Source: Halieaceae bacterium UBA5085
Lineage (GTDB): Bacteria; Pseudomonadota; Gammaproteobacteria; Pseudomonadales; Halieaceae
Length of the DNA: 21,201 nucleotides
NCBI GenBank assembly: GCA_002414665.1
Contig: DIAF01000036.1
Span: forward strand, 1 to 21,201
Direction of reading: 5' to 3'
Shown here: positions 1 to 8,303 of the stretch, one piece after another
Layout: each line of letters begins with the position of its first letter
How positions within the stretch are numbered: the stretch's first letter is position 1
Position numbers and translations under genes: made by a program
The notes under the pieces: generated by a model
Databases searched by the model: none
What the model saw: the letters and a program-made list of their open reading frames with translations, nothing else
What the model was told of the DNA's origin: nothing

Positions 1-89
1 GGACGTACTTGCGGCGTGTCCCCACAGCGCCCGCACCGCCCACACCGGCACCACTCTCAAGCCCGAAGCCCGAAGCCCGAACCCAGCCC

Positions 90-2510
90 TCAATGCAACG
101 CCTTCTCCCGCCGATGCTCATGAAACACGTACTCAAAGACCTCCCGGTAGTTGCGCGCAAAGCGCACCTCCAGCCCTTCCCGCAAATAGGCCGGCAACTC
201 GTCGAAATCACGCCGGTTGGCCGCGGGCAGAATCAACTCCGGAATCTTCATGCGTCGCGCCGCAATCACCTTCTCGCGGATGCCGCCAACCGGCAACACC
301 TGGCCCGTCAGGGTCAGCTCACCGGTCATCGCCAGCGGGCGCTTGATTCGCTCATTGCGCGCCAGGGAAATCAGCGCTGTCGCCATGGTGATACCGGCAC
401 TCGGGCCGTCTTTTGGCGTGGCGCCCTCCGGCACGTGCAGATGCACCTGGCTGGTGTCGAAGAAATCATAGTCACAGTCGAAATCGCGCAGGTGCGACAC
501 CACGTAACTGTAGGCAATCTCGGCTGATTCCCGCATGGTCTCGCCCAGTCGTCCGGTGAGTTTGAAGCCCCGGTTCAGGGTGTGCACCTTGGAGGATTCA
601 ATCGCCAGGGTTGCGCCGCCCATCGCGGTCCAGGCAAGCCCGGTGGCCACACCAGGGCCGCGCAGCAGCTTCTCGCTGTGGAACACCGGTTGGCCAAGCA
701 GTGTTTCGATATCCTTCTTGCCGATGCGCAGGCGCTGCTCACCGCCCTCCAGGAGATCGACGATGGATTTGCGGATAATGCGCGCCAGCTGCTTTTCGAG
801 ATTGCGCACGCCGGCCTCCCGGCAATAACTCTCGATCACGGTTTTCAGCGCGGCGTCGTTGATCTTGAGCTGGTCAGCGCTGACGCCGTGACGCTGCAAC
901 AGCCGCGGCCACAGGTGGTTGCGCGCGATGGCCAGTTTCTCCTCGGCGATGTACCCCGCAAGCCGCAGCACCTCCATCCGGTCCAGCAGCGGCCCCGGGA
1001 TGGTATCCAGCTGATTGGCGGTGCAGATGAACAACACCTTGGACAGATCTACCCGCATGTCCAGGTAGTGGTCCAGAAACTCCGCGTTCTGTTCCGGGTC
1101 CAGCACCTCCAGCAGGGCCGAGGCGGGGTCGCCCTGGAAGGACGCACCGATCTTGTCGATTTCGTCGAGCATGATCACCGGGTTGGCCACTTTCACATCC
1201 TTCAGCGCCTGCACAAACTTGCCCGGCATGGCGCCGATATAGGTCCGGCGATGCCCCTTGATCTCCGCTTCATCGCGCATGCCACCGAGGCTGAAACGGT
1301 AGAATTCGCGCCCCAATGCATCTGCCACGGAGCGCCCGATGCTGGTTTTGCCGACCCCGGGCGGCCCGACCAGCAGCAGAATGGACCCGCTGATCTCCCC
1401 TTTGAATGCCCCCACGGCAAGGAACTCGAGTATGCGCCGCTTGACGTCGTCCAGCCCGTCGTGGTGTGCATCCAGCGTCTCCCGCGCGTGGGCGAGCTCA
1501 AGATTGTCCGCCGAGGTGATGCCCCAGGGCAGCTGCGTGGCCCAGTCGAGATAGTTGCGCGTCACACCGTATTCAGGTGACCCCGTCTCCAGCACCGAGA
1601 GCTTGTGCATTTCCTCGGCGATACGCGCACGCACCGGCTCTGGCGGCTTCAGGGCGGCCATGCGTTCCTCGAACAGCTCGAGGTCGGTGCTGCGGTCGTC
1701 CTTGGACAGGCCAAGTTCCTTCTGGATGACTTTCAGCTGCTCGCGCAGGAAGAACTGTCGCTGCTGCTCGGAGACTTTCTCATTCACCTGGCTGGTGATG
1801 CGGGTCTGCATTTCGGCCACTTCGCGCTCCTTGCGCAGCAGCAGCAGTACCTTCTCCATGCGGGCCAGCAAGGGAAGCGTGTCGAGGATTTCCTGCAACT
1901 GGTCACCCTTGGCCGTGGTGAGCGCGGCCGAGAAGTCCGCCAGCAGGCTGGGCTGGTTGGGGCTGAAGTTTGCCATGTAGTGTTTCAGCTCTTCGCTGTA
2001 CAGCGGATTGAGCGGCAACAGCTCTTTGATCTGCTGGATCAGGGCCATCGCGTAGGCTTTCACTTCATCGCTGTCGCGATCTCCCGTACTGCGCGGGTAT
2101 TCGACCTGGACCCGGTAGGGCGCGGTGTCGGTAAGCCAGCGCAGGATGCGAAAGCGCTTCACGCCCTGCACCAGGAATTGACCGGGGCTGGTGGCGCCGG
2201 GGGGCCTGTGCAGACGCGCCACGCAGCCGATTTCGGGAAACTGGCGGGGCCCCACGCTGTCCGGGCCCTGCTGGTCGACATAGCTCAGGCCCACCAATCC
2301 GTGGCCCTCCGCGGCAATCGCCTCCAGCGTCGGGGCCCATTCCTGCGGATTGATCGCGACCGGCTGTATCTGTCCGGGAAAGAACGGTCGCTGCGGCACC
2401 GGAATCACATACAGCGTATCCGGGAGAATATCGTTGGCCACCGCCGGGGCCCGGTTGCCCGACGCGTTAGTGTCGTGCTCGTCCTCGGCAAATTGCTGGG
2501 GCTTGCTCAT
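90..2510 (-). CDS. lon: ATP-dependent Lon-family protease (Lon-2/AsrA-like paralogue)
   Basis: This is a cytoplasmic AAA+ serine protease that unfolds and degrades damaged or regulatory proteins. The 806-residue product has an N-terminal substrate-binding domain (about residues 30-230), a coiled-coil helical region, and an AAA+ module with Walker A GPPGVGKTS near residue 381 and Walker B VIMLDEIDKI. The C-terminal protease domain carries the catalytic Ser in PKDGPSAG (about residue 702) and the Lys in GIREKVIAA (about 745), the same 43-residue spacing as E. coli S679/K722. The acidic N-terminal extension and IPVPQRPFFPGQ resemble the second Lon of pseudomonads (AsrA type) more than housekeeping Lon; this is from memory. 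The frame is open upstream to 2591, but ATG at 2510 is preferred because family similarity begins there and a heat-shock-like promoter lies just upstream. The ribosome-binding site is weak. Confidence 0.93.
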   Translation of the reverse strand: MSKPQQFAEDEHDTNASGNRAPAVANDILPDTLYVIPVPQRPFFPGQIQPVAINPQEWAPTLEAIAAEGHGLVGLSYVDQQGPDSVGPRQFPEIGCVARLHRPPGATSPGQFLVQGVKRFRILRWLTDTAPYRVQVEYPRSTGDRDSDEVKAYAMALIQQIKELLPLNPLYSEELKHYMANFSPNQPSLLADFSAALTTAKGDQLQEILDTLPLLARMEKVLLLLRKEREVAEMQTRITSQVNEKVSEQQRQFFLREQLKVIQKELGLSKDDRSTDLELFEERMAALKPPEPVRARIAEEMHKLSVLETGSPEYGVTRNYLDWATQLPWGITSADNLELAHARETLDAHHDGLDDVKRRILEFLAVGAFKGEISGSILLLVGPPGVGKTSIGRSVADALGREFYRFSLGGMRDEAEIKGHRRTYIGAMPGKFVQALKDVKVANPVIMLDEIDKIGASFQGDPASALLEVLDPEQNAEFLDHYLDMRVDLSKVLFICTANQLDTIPGPLLDRMEVLRLAGYIAEEKLAIARNHLWPRLLQRHGVSADQLKINDAALKTVIESYCREAGVRNLEKQLARIIRKSIVDLLEGGEQRLRIGKKDIETLLGQPVFHSEKLLRGPGVATGLAWTAMGGATLAIESSKVHTLNRGFKLTGRLGETMRESAEIAYSYVVSHLRDFDCDYDFFDTSQVHLHVPEGATPKDGPSAGITMATALISLARNERIKRPLAMTGELTLTGQVLPVGGIREKVIAARRMKIPELILPAANRRDFDELPAYLREGLEVRFARNYREVFEYVFHEHRREKALH

Positions 2511-2545
2511 GGCTGCCTGTGTCCAATGCTGTGGGTATCCGGCAG

Positions 2546-2573
2546 ATATGGGCGCGCAGGCGCATATTTCAAG
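2546..2573 (-). promoter_or_regulatory. Candidate sigma-32 heat-shock promoter of lon
   Basis: Read on the minus strand, CTTGAAA (2573-2567) is followed after 13 bases by GCCCATAT (2553-2546). The sigma-32 consensus is CTTGAAA, 11-16 bases, CCCCATNT. The first element is perfect and the second matches 7 of 8. Transcription would start about 27 bases before the lon ATG. Lon-family genes are classic heat-shock genes, so placement and function agree. Confidence 0.7.
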
Positions 2574-2592
2574 AGATTGGCCCCGCAGCATT

Positions 2593-2620
2593 TTTCAGTG
2601 GCAGGCGCGCGGAGTATACT
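2593..2620 (+). promoter_or_regulatory. Candidate sigma-70 promoter of the aminotransferase gene
   Basis: TTTTCA at 2593-2598 (4 of 6 to TTGACA) and TATACT at 2615-2620 (5 of 6 to TATAAT) are separated by 16 bases. Transcription would start near 2627, about 45 bases before the GTG start at 2671. It lies back to back with the lon promoter in the 160-base divergent gap. Confidence 0.45.
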
Positions 2621-2670
2621 TGGCGGCTGAGCCCGACTCGTCAACCGCACGTCCGACACAGGAGTCCACA

Positions 2671-3948
2671 GTGCATATTGAAAAGGCCACTGAAGCTGAA
2701 CTGCGCGCCGCGCTCGCCGACCTGCATGAACAGTATGATGCGCTGGCAGCGAAAAAACTGAACCTGGACCTGACCCGGGGCAAGCCCAGCGCCGCGCAAG
2801 TCGCACTGTCCGATGCTCTGGACGGAATTCTGCAGGGCAATTACCGCGCCGCAGACGGCAGCGACGCGCGCAACTATGGTGGTCTTGAGGGCCTGCCCGA
2901 GGCCCGCACGCTGTTTGCCGGGGTTCTGGGCACCGCCCCGGAAGAGACCCTGGTCGGCGGCAACAGCAGCCTGACGCTCATGTACCAGGTCATGGATTTT
3001 GCCCTCCGCGAAGGCCTGCGAGGCGCCGAGTCAGCCTGGGGCAACCGTGCCCAGGTGAAATTCCTGTGCCCGGTGCCCGGCTACGACCGCCACTTTTCCG
3101 TCTGTGAATACCTGGGAATTGAGATGATTCCCGTGCCGCTCCTTGACTCGGGCCCGGACATGGACCAGATCGAGGCGCTGGTCAGCGCCGATGCAGACAT
3201 CAAGGGCATCTGGTGCGTGCCCCGCTTTTCCAACCCCACCGGCTGCGTCTACAGCCCGGACACCGTCAAACGCCTGGCGCGCCTGCCGCAAATCGCGTCA
3301 GACGACTGTATCGTGATGTGGGACAACGCCTATGCCGTCCACACCCTGCGGGATAACGCACCCGCGCTGGACAGCATCACAGCCCATGCGCGCGAGCTCG
3401 GCACCATGGACGGCATCTTCCAGTTCGGCTCCACCTCCAAGATGACCTTCGCCGGTGCGGGTGTCGCATTCCTTGGCACCAGCGAGCGCAATCTCAACAC
3501 CTTCAAAGCACACCTCGCCTTCCAGACCATCGGCCCCGACAAAGTGAACCAGTTGCGCCATGTGCGCTTCCTGCAGGACCAAGAAACGCTGCGCAATCAC
3601 ATGGCCAGGCACGCAGCAATCCTCAAGCCCCGCTTTGACGCGGTGCTCGACACACTACAGCGTGAACTGGGCGCCAGTGGCATGGGCCACTGGACCACGC
3701 CACAGGGCGGCTACTTTGTATCATTCAATACCTTGCCGGGACTTGCATCAAAAGTCGTCGAACTTGCGGGCAACGTCGGGGTGAAACTGACTCCGGCCGG
3801 CGCCACTTTCCCCTACGGCAGGGACCCCGAGGACAGCAATATCCGGCTGTCACCGAGCTTCCCGGCACTGGACGATGTGCAGGCGAGCGTGGACGTGTTT
3901 GTGTTGTGTGTGAAAATCGCCTCGATCAAACAGCGGCTGGATAGCTGA
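2671..3948 (+). CDS. PLP-dependent aminotransferase, MocR-type class I/II (aspartate aminotransferase-like)
   Basis: This is a fold-type I aminotransferase that moves an amino group between an amino acid and a 2-oxoacid using pyridoxal phosphate. The 425-residue product has the LTRGKPS start of the family, a cofactor-binding GGNSSLT segment, NPTGCVYSP, the DNAYAVHTL stretch that contacts the pyridine ring, and the Schiff-base lysine K257 in GSTSKMTFAG. R392 in IRLSPSFP should bind the substrate carboxylate. The overall pattern fits the Aminotran_MocR family (PF12897), which includes corynebacterial AspT; it has no DNA-binding domain. Substrate cannot be set from sequence; aspartate or alanine-glyoxylate are candidates. 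The start is GTG at 2671, chosen because AGGAG sits at 2660-2664, six bases upstream, and the preceding in-frame codons read through promoter sequence. Confidence 0.88.
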   Translation: MHIEKATEAELRAALADLHEQYDALAAKKLNLDLTRGKPSAAQVALSDALDGILQGNYRAADGSDARNYGGLEGLPEARTLFAGVLGTAPEETLVGGNSSLTLMYQVMDFALREGLRGAESAWGNRAQVKFLCPVPGYDRHFSVCEYLGIEMIPVPLLDSGPDMDQIEALVSADADIKGIWCVPRFSNPTGCVYSPDTVKRLARLPQIASDDCIVMWDNAYAVHTLRDNAPALDSITAHARELGTMDGIFQFGSTSKMTFAGAGVAFLGTSERNLNTFKAHLAFQTIGPDKVNQLRHVRFLQDQETLRNHMARHAAILKPRFDAVLDTLQRELGASGMGHWTTPQGGYFVSFNTLPGLASKVVELAGNVGVKLTPAGATFPYGRDPEDSNIRLSPSFPALDDVQASVDVFVLCVKIASIKQRLDS

Positions 3949-3976
3949 ACGAGCGACACCAGGAGGGGGTGCGAGC

Positions 3977-3995
3977 GGCGGGCTCACCGCCCGCC
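3977..3995. terminator. GC-rich hairpin between convergent genes
   Basis: GGCGGGC (3977-3983), a 5-base loop and GCCCGCC (3989-3995) form a 7-bp stem between the stop codons of the aminotransferase and the DUF1820 gene. There is no T-run on either side, so termination is only inferred from the convergent position. Confidence 0.35.
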
Positions 3996-4002
3996 TGGGG
4001 CA

Positions 4003-4347
4003 TCAGTCGTCGCTGCTGTGGTGCGGCTGCATGCCGGGCACCGGGAACGTGGCCACATTGCTGCGCGAGCCGGGAGCCACTTCGGAAATCTTGCCAGTCC
4101 CTTCCTTGTCCACTTCATCAATGCGGATAATCGCCTGCAGCGGAATGTAGCTGCGCTTGACCCCGCTGAACTCGTGCTTGAGCTTTTCCTCGCCGGGGTC
4201 TACGAGTATCTGCGAGCGCTCGCCGAAGACGAATTCCTCGATCTCGATGAAACCCCACATGTCGCTCTGGTAGATCTGGCGCGCGAACACCTCGAACACC
4301 TGATTGGCGTTGTGGAATATCACCTTGTACACCGGTTGGTTGGCCAT
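4003..4347 (-). CDS. DUF1820 family protein
   Basis: This is a small soluble protein of 114 residues with no known activity. It begins MANQPVYKVIFHN and continues with a beta-rich core (QIYQSDMWGFIEIEEF, then SYIPLQAIIRIDEV), which matches the DUF1820 family (PF08850) of gammaproteobacteria as I recall it. The tail, with PVPGMQPHHSSDD, is probably flexible. There is no signal peptide, membrane segment or obvious catalytic motif. The frame extends upstream to 4431, but ATG at 4347 is chosen because GAGGA lies four bases before it and similarity begins there. It diverges from miaB; this pairing with the miaB-lnt region is seen in related genomes, from memory, and suggests no more than a housekeeping context. 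Confidence 0.8.
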   Translation of the reverse strand: MANQPVYKVIFHNANQVFEVFARQIYQSDMWGFIEIEEFVFGERSQILVDPGEEKLKHEFSGVKRSYIPLQAIIRIDEVDKEGTGKISEVAPGSRSNVATFPVPGMQPHHSSDD

Positions 4348-4483
4348 GCTGTCCTCGTGGGGCGTTGCGCCGGGCGGTACCGCTGGGGTTGCGCGGAATC
4401 CGGGGGGGCGCAATGTTAACACTCCCATCACAAATTACCACTACCGGCACCCCCCGATGCTATGTTTCCCGGGGCCAACTCTG

Positions 4484-4489
4484 TATAAT
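4484..4489 (+). promoter_or_regulatory. Perfect -10 element upstream of miaB operon
   Basis: TATAAT at 4484-4489 lies 58 bases before the miaB start. No good -35 sits 16-18 bases upstream (TATGTT at 4461-4466 is the nearest), so the promoter may need an activator or depend mainly on the -10. It would drive miaB-ybeZ-ybeY-ybeX-lnt. Confidence 0.5.
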
Positions 4490-4547
4490 TCACACCCTTT
4501 TTCCAGCAACCGGCAAGGCACCGACTGCGGTGCGCCGACGAGGCCCA

Positions 4548-5900
4548 GTGAGCAAAAAGCTGTACATCAAGACCCACGGCTGCCAGATGAACGAGTACGA
4601 TTCGGCGCGCATGCGCGATCTGCTGCAGGCCAGCCATGGGCTGACCCCGACGGACAACCCCGAGGACGCCGATGTTCTGCTGCTCAATACCTGCTCGATT
4701 CGTGAAAAAGCACAGGAAAAGGTCTTCCACCAGCTCGGCCGCTGGAAACACCTGAAGCAGAAAAAGCCCGACCTGATCATCGGCGTGGGCGGCTGTGTCG
4801 CCAGCCAGGAAGGGGCCGAAATCGGCAAACGAGCACCCTATGTCGACCTGGTTTTCGGACCACAGACCCTGCACCGCCTGCCGGAGATGATGGAACAGCG
4901 CGGCCCGGGGGGCACCCTGGTGGTCGACGTCAGCTTCCCGGAAATCGAAAAATTCGATCGACTGCCGGAACCCAGCGTCGAGGGGCCCACGGCCTTTGTT
5001 TCCGTCATGGAAGGCTGCAGCAAGTACTGCACCTTCTGTGTTGTGCCCTACACCCGCGGTGAGGAAGTCTCACGCCCTGTTGATGATGTGATCGCCGAAG
5101 TGGCGCACCTGGCGGGTGAAGGGGTGCGCGAAGTCAACCTGCTGGGGCAGAACGTGAATGCCTACCGGGGCGCCAATCACCTTGGCGAGATCGTGGACTT
5201 TGCCGAACTCCTGCACCTGGTGGCGCGCATTCCGGGGATCGAACGTATCCGCTACACCACCTCCCATCCGGTCGAATTCAGCGATGCCCTGATCGATGCC
5301 TATGCCGAGATTCCGCAGCTGGTCGACCACCTGCACCTGCCCGTACAAAGCGGTTCGGACCGCATCCTGATGGCCATGAAGCGCGGCCACACGGCACTGG
5401 AGTACAAATCGAAGATTCGGCGTTTGCGCCGCATACGCCCGAACATCAGCATCTCTTCCGACTTCATCATCGGCTTCCCCGGCGAGACCGAAACAGACTT
5501 TGCGGCCACCATGAAGCTGGTGGAGGAAATCGGGTTCGACACCTCGTTCAGTTTTGTCTACAGCGCCCGGCCCGGCACCCCCGCGGCAGAGCTGCCGGAC
5601 ACCACGGATGACAGCGTCAAGAAGCAGCGACTGCAGATCCTGCAGGCGCGCATACTGCAGGAAGCACAGGCCATCAGCCGCCGTATGGTAGGCACGGTGC
5701 AGCGGGTTCTGGTCACGGGCGTATCGAAGAAAGACCCCGGTGAACTGCAGGGTCGCACCGAAAACAACCGTGTCGTGAACTTCCACTGCACAGACCAGAG
5801 CCTGATCGGCGAATTTGCCGATTTGGAGATTGTCGATGCTCTGCCCAATTCCCTGCGCGGCCAGCTGGCACAATCACCCCGGATGCGTGCGGTTGACTAG
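4548..5900 (+). CDS. miaB: tRNA-2-methylthio-N6-dimethylallyladenosine synthase MiaB
   Basis: MiaB is a radical-SAM methylthiotransferase that adds a methylthio group to i6A37 of tRNAs reading UNN codons. In the 450-residue product the N-terminal domain holds the auxiliary cluster cysteines C12 (THGCQMNEYDS), one in LLNTCSIREKAQEK and one in GVGGCVASQEG. The radical-SAM CxxxCxxC is C157, C161 and C164 in EGCSKYCTFCVVPYTRGEE, the same numbering as E. coli. A TRAM RNA-binding domain ends the protein (about residues 375-440). The start is GTG at 4548 with GAGG four bases upstream; the frame is open far upstream, but that part is unconserved. ybeZ follows after a 35-base gap. Confidence 0.96.
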   Translation: MSKKLYIKTHGCQMNEYDSARMRDLLQASHGLTPTDNPEDADVLLLNTCSIREKAQEKVFHQLGRWKHLKQKKPDLIIGVGGCVASQEGAEIGKRAPYVDLVFGPQTLHRLPEMMEQRGPGGTLVVDVSFPEIEKFDRLPEPSVEGPTAFVSVMEGCSKYCTFCVVPYTRGEEVSRPVDDVIAEVAHLAGEGVREVNLLGQNVNAYRGANHLGEIVDFAELLHLVARIPGIERIRYTTSHPVEFSDALIDAYAEIPQLVDHLHLPVQSGSDRILMAMKRGHTALEYKSKIRRLRRIRPNISISSDFIIGFPGETETDFAATMKLVEEIGFDTSFSFVYSARPGTPAAELPDTTDDSVKKQRLQILQARILQEAQAISRRMVGTVQRVLVTGVSKKDPGELQGRTENNRVVNFHCTDQSLIGEFADLEIVDALPNSLRGQLAQSPRMRAVD

Positions 5901-5935
5901 TCGGCCAAGGCGTATATCCTTAACCCCATGATCAC

Positions 5936-6979
5936 ATGCCCCTGCGGCCCGCGAGCGATTTGAACAGCGAATCTCCGACCCCCGAGTCGACACAGTCAAG
6001 CCTCACCCTGGAACCGAATGACACCCGCCATCTGGCCATGCTCTGCGGCCAGTTCGACGGTCATCTACGCCAGATCGAGTCCCGTCTCGGCATCAGCATC
6101 GCCGCGCGCGGCAACCAGTTCCTGCTCAGCGGCCCAACAGCTGCGGTGACCGCAGGCGAGCGATTGCTGCAAAGCCTCTACGCCGAGCTCTGCCAGGGCG
6201 TCGGCCTGAGTCCGGAATCGCTGCACCTGCAATTACAGCAGGCGGGCATTGAAGTGCTCAGTGAAGAGCCCGGGGGCGCCCCCGTCGAAGCCATTCAGGT
6301 GATCCGCACCAAGCGCGCCTCGGTGAAACCCCGCGGCAAGAACCAGCAGGGCTACGTGCGCACCATCAAGCAGCACGACATCAATTTCGGCATCGGCCCC
6401 GCGGGCACCGGCAAGACCTATCTCGCCGTGGCCTGCGCCGTGGAAGCCCTGCTCGAGGAACGCGTGCGGCGTATCCTGCTGGTGCGCCCTGCCGTGGAGG
6501 CCGGCGAGAAGCTCGGCTTTCTGCCCGGCGACCTGAGCCAGAAGATCGATCCGTACCTGCGCCCCCTGTACGACGCCCTGTACGAGATGCTGGGTTTCGA
6601 AACCGTCAACAAGTTTATCGAGCGCAACATCATCGAAGTGGCTCCGCTGGCCTTCATGCGTGGGCGCACACTGAACAACTCCTTCATCATCCTCGACGAG
6701 GCGCAGAACACCACACGCGAGCAGATGAAAATGTTCCTCACCCGCATTGGCTTCGGTTCCACCGCGGTGATTACCGGCGATGCCACGCAGATCGACCTGC
6801 CCAAGGGCATCCAGTCAGGACTGACGCACGCGGGCAATATCCTCGCGGAGGTCGAAGGCATCGGCTTCACCTGGTTCGGCAACAAGGACGTGGTGCGCCA
6901 CCCGATGGTACAGCGTATTGTCGAGGCTTATGACGCGTTTGAGGACAGGGCGACCACCCTCGACAAGACCCGGCCATGA
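5936..6979 (+). CDS. ybeZ: PhoH-like ATPase YbeZ
   Basis: This is a PhoH-family P-loop NTPase that partners with the YbeY endonuclease in RNA metabolism. The 347-residue product, close to E. coli YbeZ in size, has a KH-like N-terminal part, Walker A GPAGTGKT at residues 154-161 followed by YLAVACAVEALL, the family motif VRPAVEAGEKLGFLPGD, and Walker B FIILDEAQNTT with D254. The ATG at 5936 has no clear ribosome-binding site; TTG at 5960 preceded by GCGAGCGA is an alternative, so the first eight residues are uncertain. Its stop overlaps the ybeY start as ATGA, which points to translational coupling. Confidence 0.95.
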   Translation: MPLRPASDLNSESPTPESTQSSLTLEPNDTRHLAMLCGQFDGHLRQIESRLGISIAARGNQFLLSGPTAAVTAGERLLQSLYAELCQGVGLSPESLHLQLQQAGIEVLSEEPGGAPVEAIQVIRTKRASVKPRGKNQQGYVRTIKQHDINFGIGPAGTGKTYLAVACAVEALLEERVRRILLVRPAVEAGEKLGFLPGDLSQKIDPYLRPLYDALYEMLGFETVNKFIERNIIEVAPLAFMRGRTLNNSFIILDEAQNTTREQMKMFLTRIGFGSTAVITGDATQIDLPKGIQSGLTHAGNILAEVEGIGFTWFGNKDVVRHPMVQRIVEAYDAFEDRATTLDKTRP

Positions 6980-7458
6980 GCAGCCACATCGACATCCAGA
7001 CGGCCTGTAGCGAGCCGGTTCCCGAGGAAGACGACTTAAGGAACTGGCTACACACCGCTCTCCAGGGCCGCAACTCCAGCCCATCACCGGAACTTTGCCT
7101 GCGTCTGGTCGGCGAAGAGGAAATGGCAAGCCTGAACCTCAGCTACCGTGGCAAACATGGCCCGACCAACGTGCTTTCCTTCCCGGCTGACCTGCCGGAG
7201 GCACTGGGGCTGGCACTGCTCGGCGACATCGTTATCTGTGCCCCGGTGGTGGCCCGGGAGGCCGCCGCGCAGGGCAAGTCCCTGCAAGCGCACTGGGCCC
7301 ATATGGCGGTACACGGGGCACTGCACCTGCTGGGATACGACCACATTTCCGCGGCCGAGGCCACCGAAATGGAAGCCCTTGAAACAGCCATCCTGGCCAC
7401 GCTTGGATTCCCCTGTCCCTACCCAGACACTGTCTCCGAGGAGCCCGTAACCCCATGA
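6976..7458 (+). CDS. ybeY: Endoribonuclease YbeY
   Basis: YbeY is a zinc-dependent single-strand endoribonuclease involved in 16S rRNA 3'-end maturation and ribosome quality control. The 160-residue product carries the full UPF0054 metal site HGALHLLGYDH, with H113, H117 and H123 (E. coli H114, H118, H124). It also has the conserved LSYRGKHGPTNVLSFPAD segment, where this lineage has GKHGPTNVLSF in place of the commoner KDKPTNVLSF, and GDIVIC. Both ends overlap their neighbours by four bases (ATGA), so ybeZ, ybeY and ybeX are surely co-translated. Confidence 0.96.
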   Translation: MSSHIDIQTACSEPVPEEDDLRNWLHTALQGRNSSPSPELCLRLVGEEEMASLNLSYRGKHGPTNVLSFPADLPEALGLALLGDIVICAPVVAREAAAQGKSLQAHWAHMAVHGALHLLGYDHISAAEATEMEALETAILATLGFPCPYPDTVSEEPVTP

Positions 7459-8300
7459 GCGAAGATCGATTTGGCAGCGAGCCCGGAGACCGCTCCTGGC
7501 TCGAGAAAATAGCCTTGCTGTTCTCGTCAGAACCGCACAATCGCCGCGACCTGGAGGGCGTTCTTGCGATCGCCGCCGAGAACGAAGTGATCGACCAGGA
7601 TGCGCGCAGCATCATGGAAGGCGCCATGAAGGTCAGCGACATGCAGGCCCGCGATATCATGATTCCGCGCGCCCAGATGGTGGTCATCAAGGCGGACTCC
7701 ACGCTGGAAGAAATCCTGCCGCAGATTATCCGCTCCGCCCACTCGCGTTACCCGGTTGTTGGCGAGAGTCCGGATGACATCCAGGGCATACTGCTGGCCA
7801 AGGACCTGCTGCCGGAAATCCTCAACAAGGATCACAGCGAGTTCCGCATGGAAACGCTGCTGCGCCCCACCGTCGTGGTACCGGAAAGCAAGCGACTGAA
7901 TGTCCTGCTGCGGGAGTTCCGGGAAAACCGCAACCACATGGCCATCGTTATTGACGAGTACGGCGGCGTTGCAGGCCTGGTCACCATTGAGGACGTGCTG
8001 GAGGAGATTGTTGGCGATATCGAGGATGAAACCGATGTCGACGAGGACCACTTCATTCGCACCATCGGCGACGGCGACTATTTCATCAAGGCCCTGACCC
8101 CGATCGAGGAGTTCAACGAACACTTCCGCACCAGCTTCAGCGATGAGGAATTCGACACCATCGGCGGCCTGGTGATACAGGCGTTCGGGCACATGCCGGC
8201 GCGCAACGAAGTCACCTGCATTGAAAACTTTGAATTCAAGGTGATCAACGCGGACCAGCGCAAGATCCACAGCCTGCGCATGCGGCCACTGAGCGGTTGA
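7455..8300 (+). CDS. ybeX: CBS-domain protein YbeX/CorC (Mg/Co homeostasis)
   Basis: This is a cytosolic CBS-pair protein, long called CorC for a link to magnesium and cobalt efflux and more recently tied to ribosome metabolism. In its 281 residues, the N-terminal part reads VSDMQARDIMIPRAQM, which is the entry to the first CBS domain (about 70-125). The second CBS domain follows with RNHMAIVIDEYGGVAGLVT, and the CorC_HlyC (transporter-associated) domain occupies about 200-280, starting at DGDYFIKALTPIEEFN. There is no membrane DUF21 domain, which separates it from HlyC/YfjD-type transporters. GAGGAG at 7438-7443 lies 11 bases upstream. lnt follows three bases after the stop. Confidence 0.95.
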   Translation: MSEDRFGSEPGDRSWLEKIALLFSSEPHNRRDLEGVLAIAAENEVIDQDARSIMEGAMKVSDMQARDIMIPRAQMVVIKADSTLEEILPQIIRSAHSRYPVVGESPDDIQGILLAKDLLPEILNKDHSEFRMETLLRPTVVVPESKRLNVLLREFRENRNHMAIVIDEYGGVAGLVTIEDVLEEIVGDIEDETDVDEDHFIRTIGDGDYFIKALTPIEEFNEHFRTSFSDEEFDTIGGLVIQAFGHMPARNEVTCIENFEFKVINADQRKIHSLRMRPLSG

Positions 8301-8303
8301 ACC

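Noticed and set aside
59..81. Three tandem copies of AAGCCCG downstream of lon
   Set aside because: Too short and too few to call a repeat element; may be slippage in a GC-rich gap. The 89 bases before the lon stop show no gene or clear terminator.
2511..2591. 27-residue N-terminal extension of lon up to 2591
   Set aside because: It reads through the heat-shock-like promoter and is not part of the Lon family; ATG 2510 is better.
582..2630. Long plus-strand open frames opposite lon (332 and 341 codons)
   Set aside because: They mirror the lon codons in GC-rich DNA, resemble no family and lack ribosome-binding sites; lon on the other strand has all its motifs.
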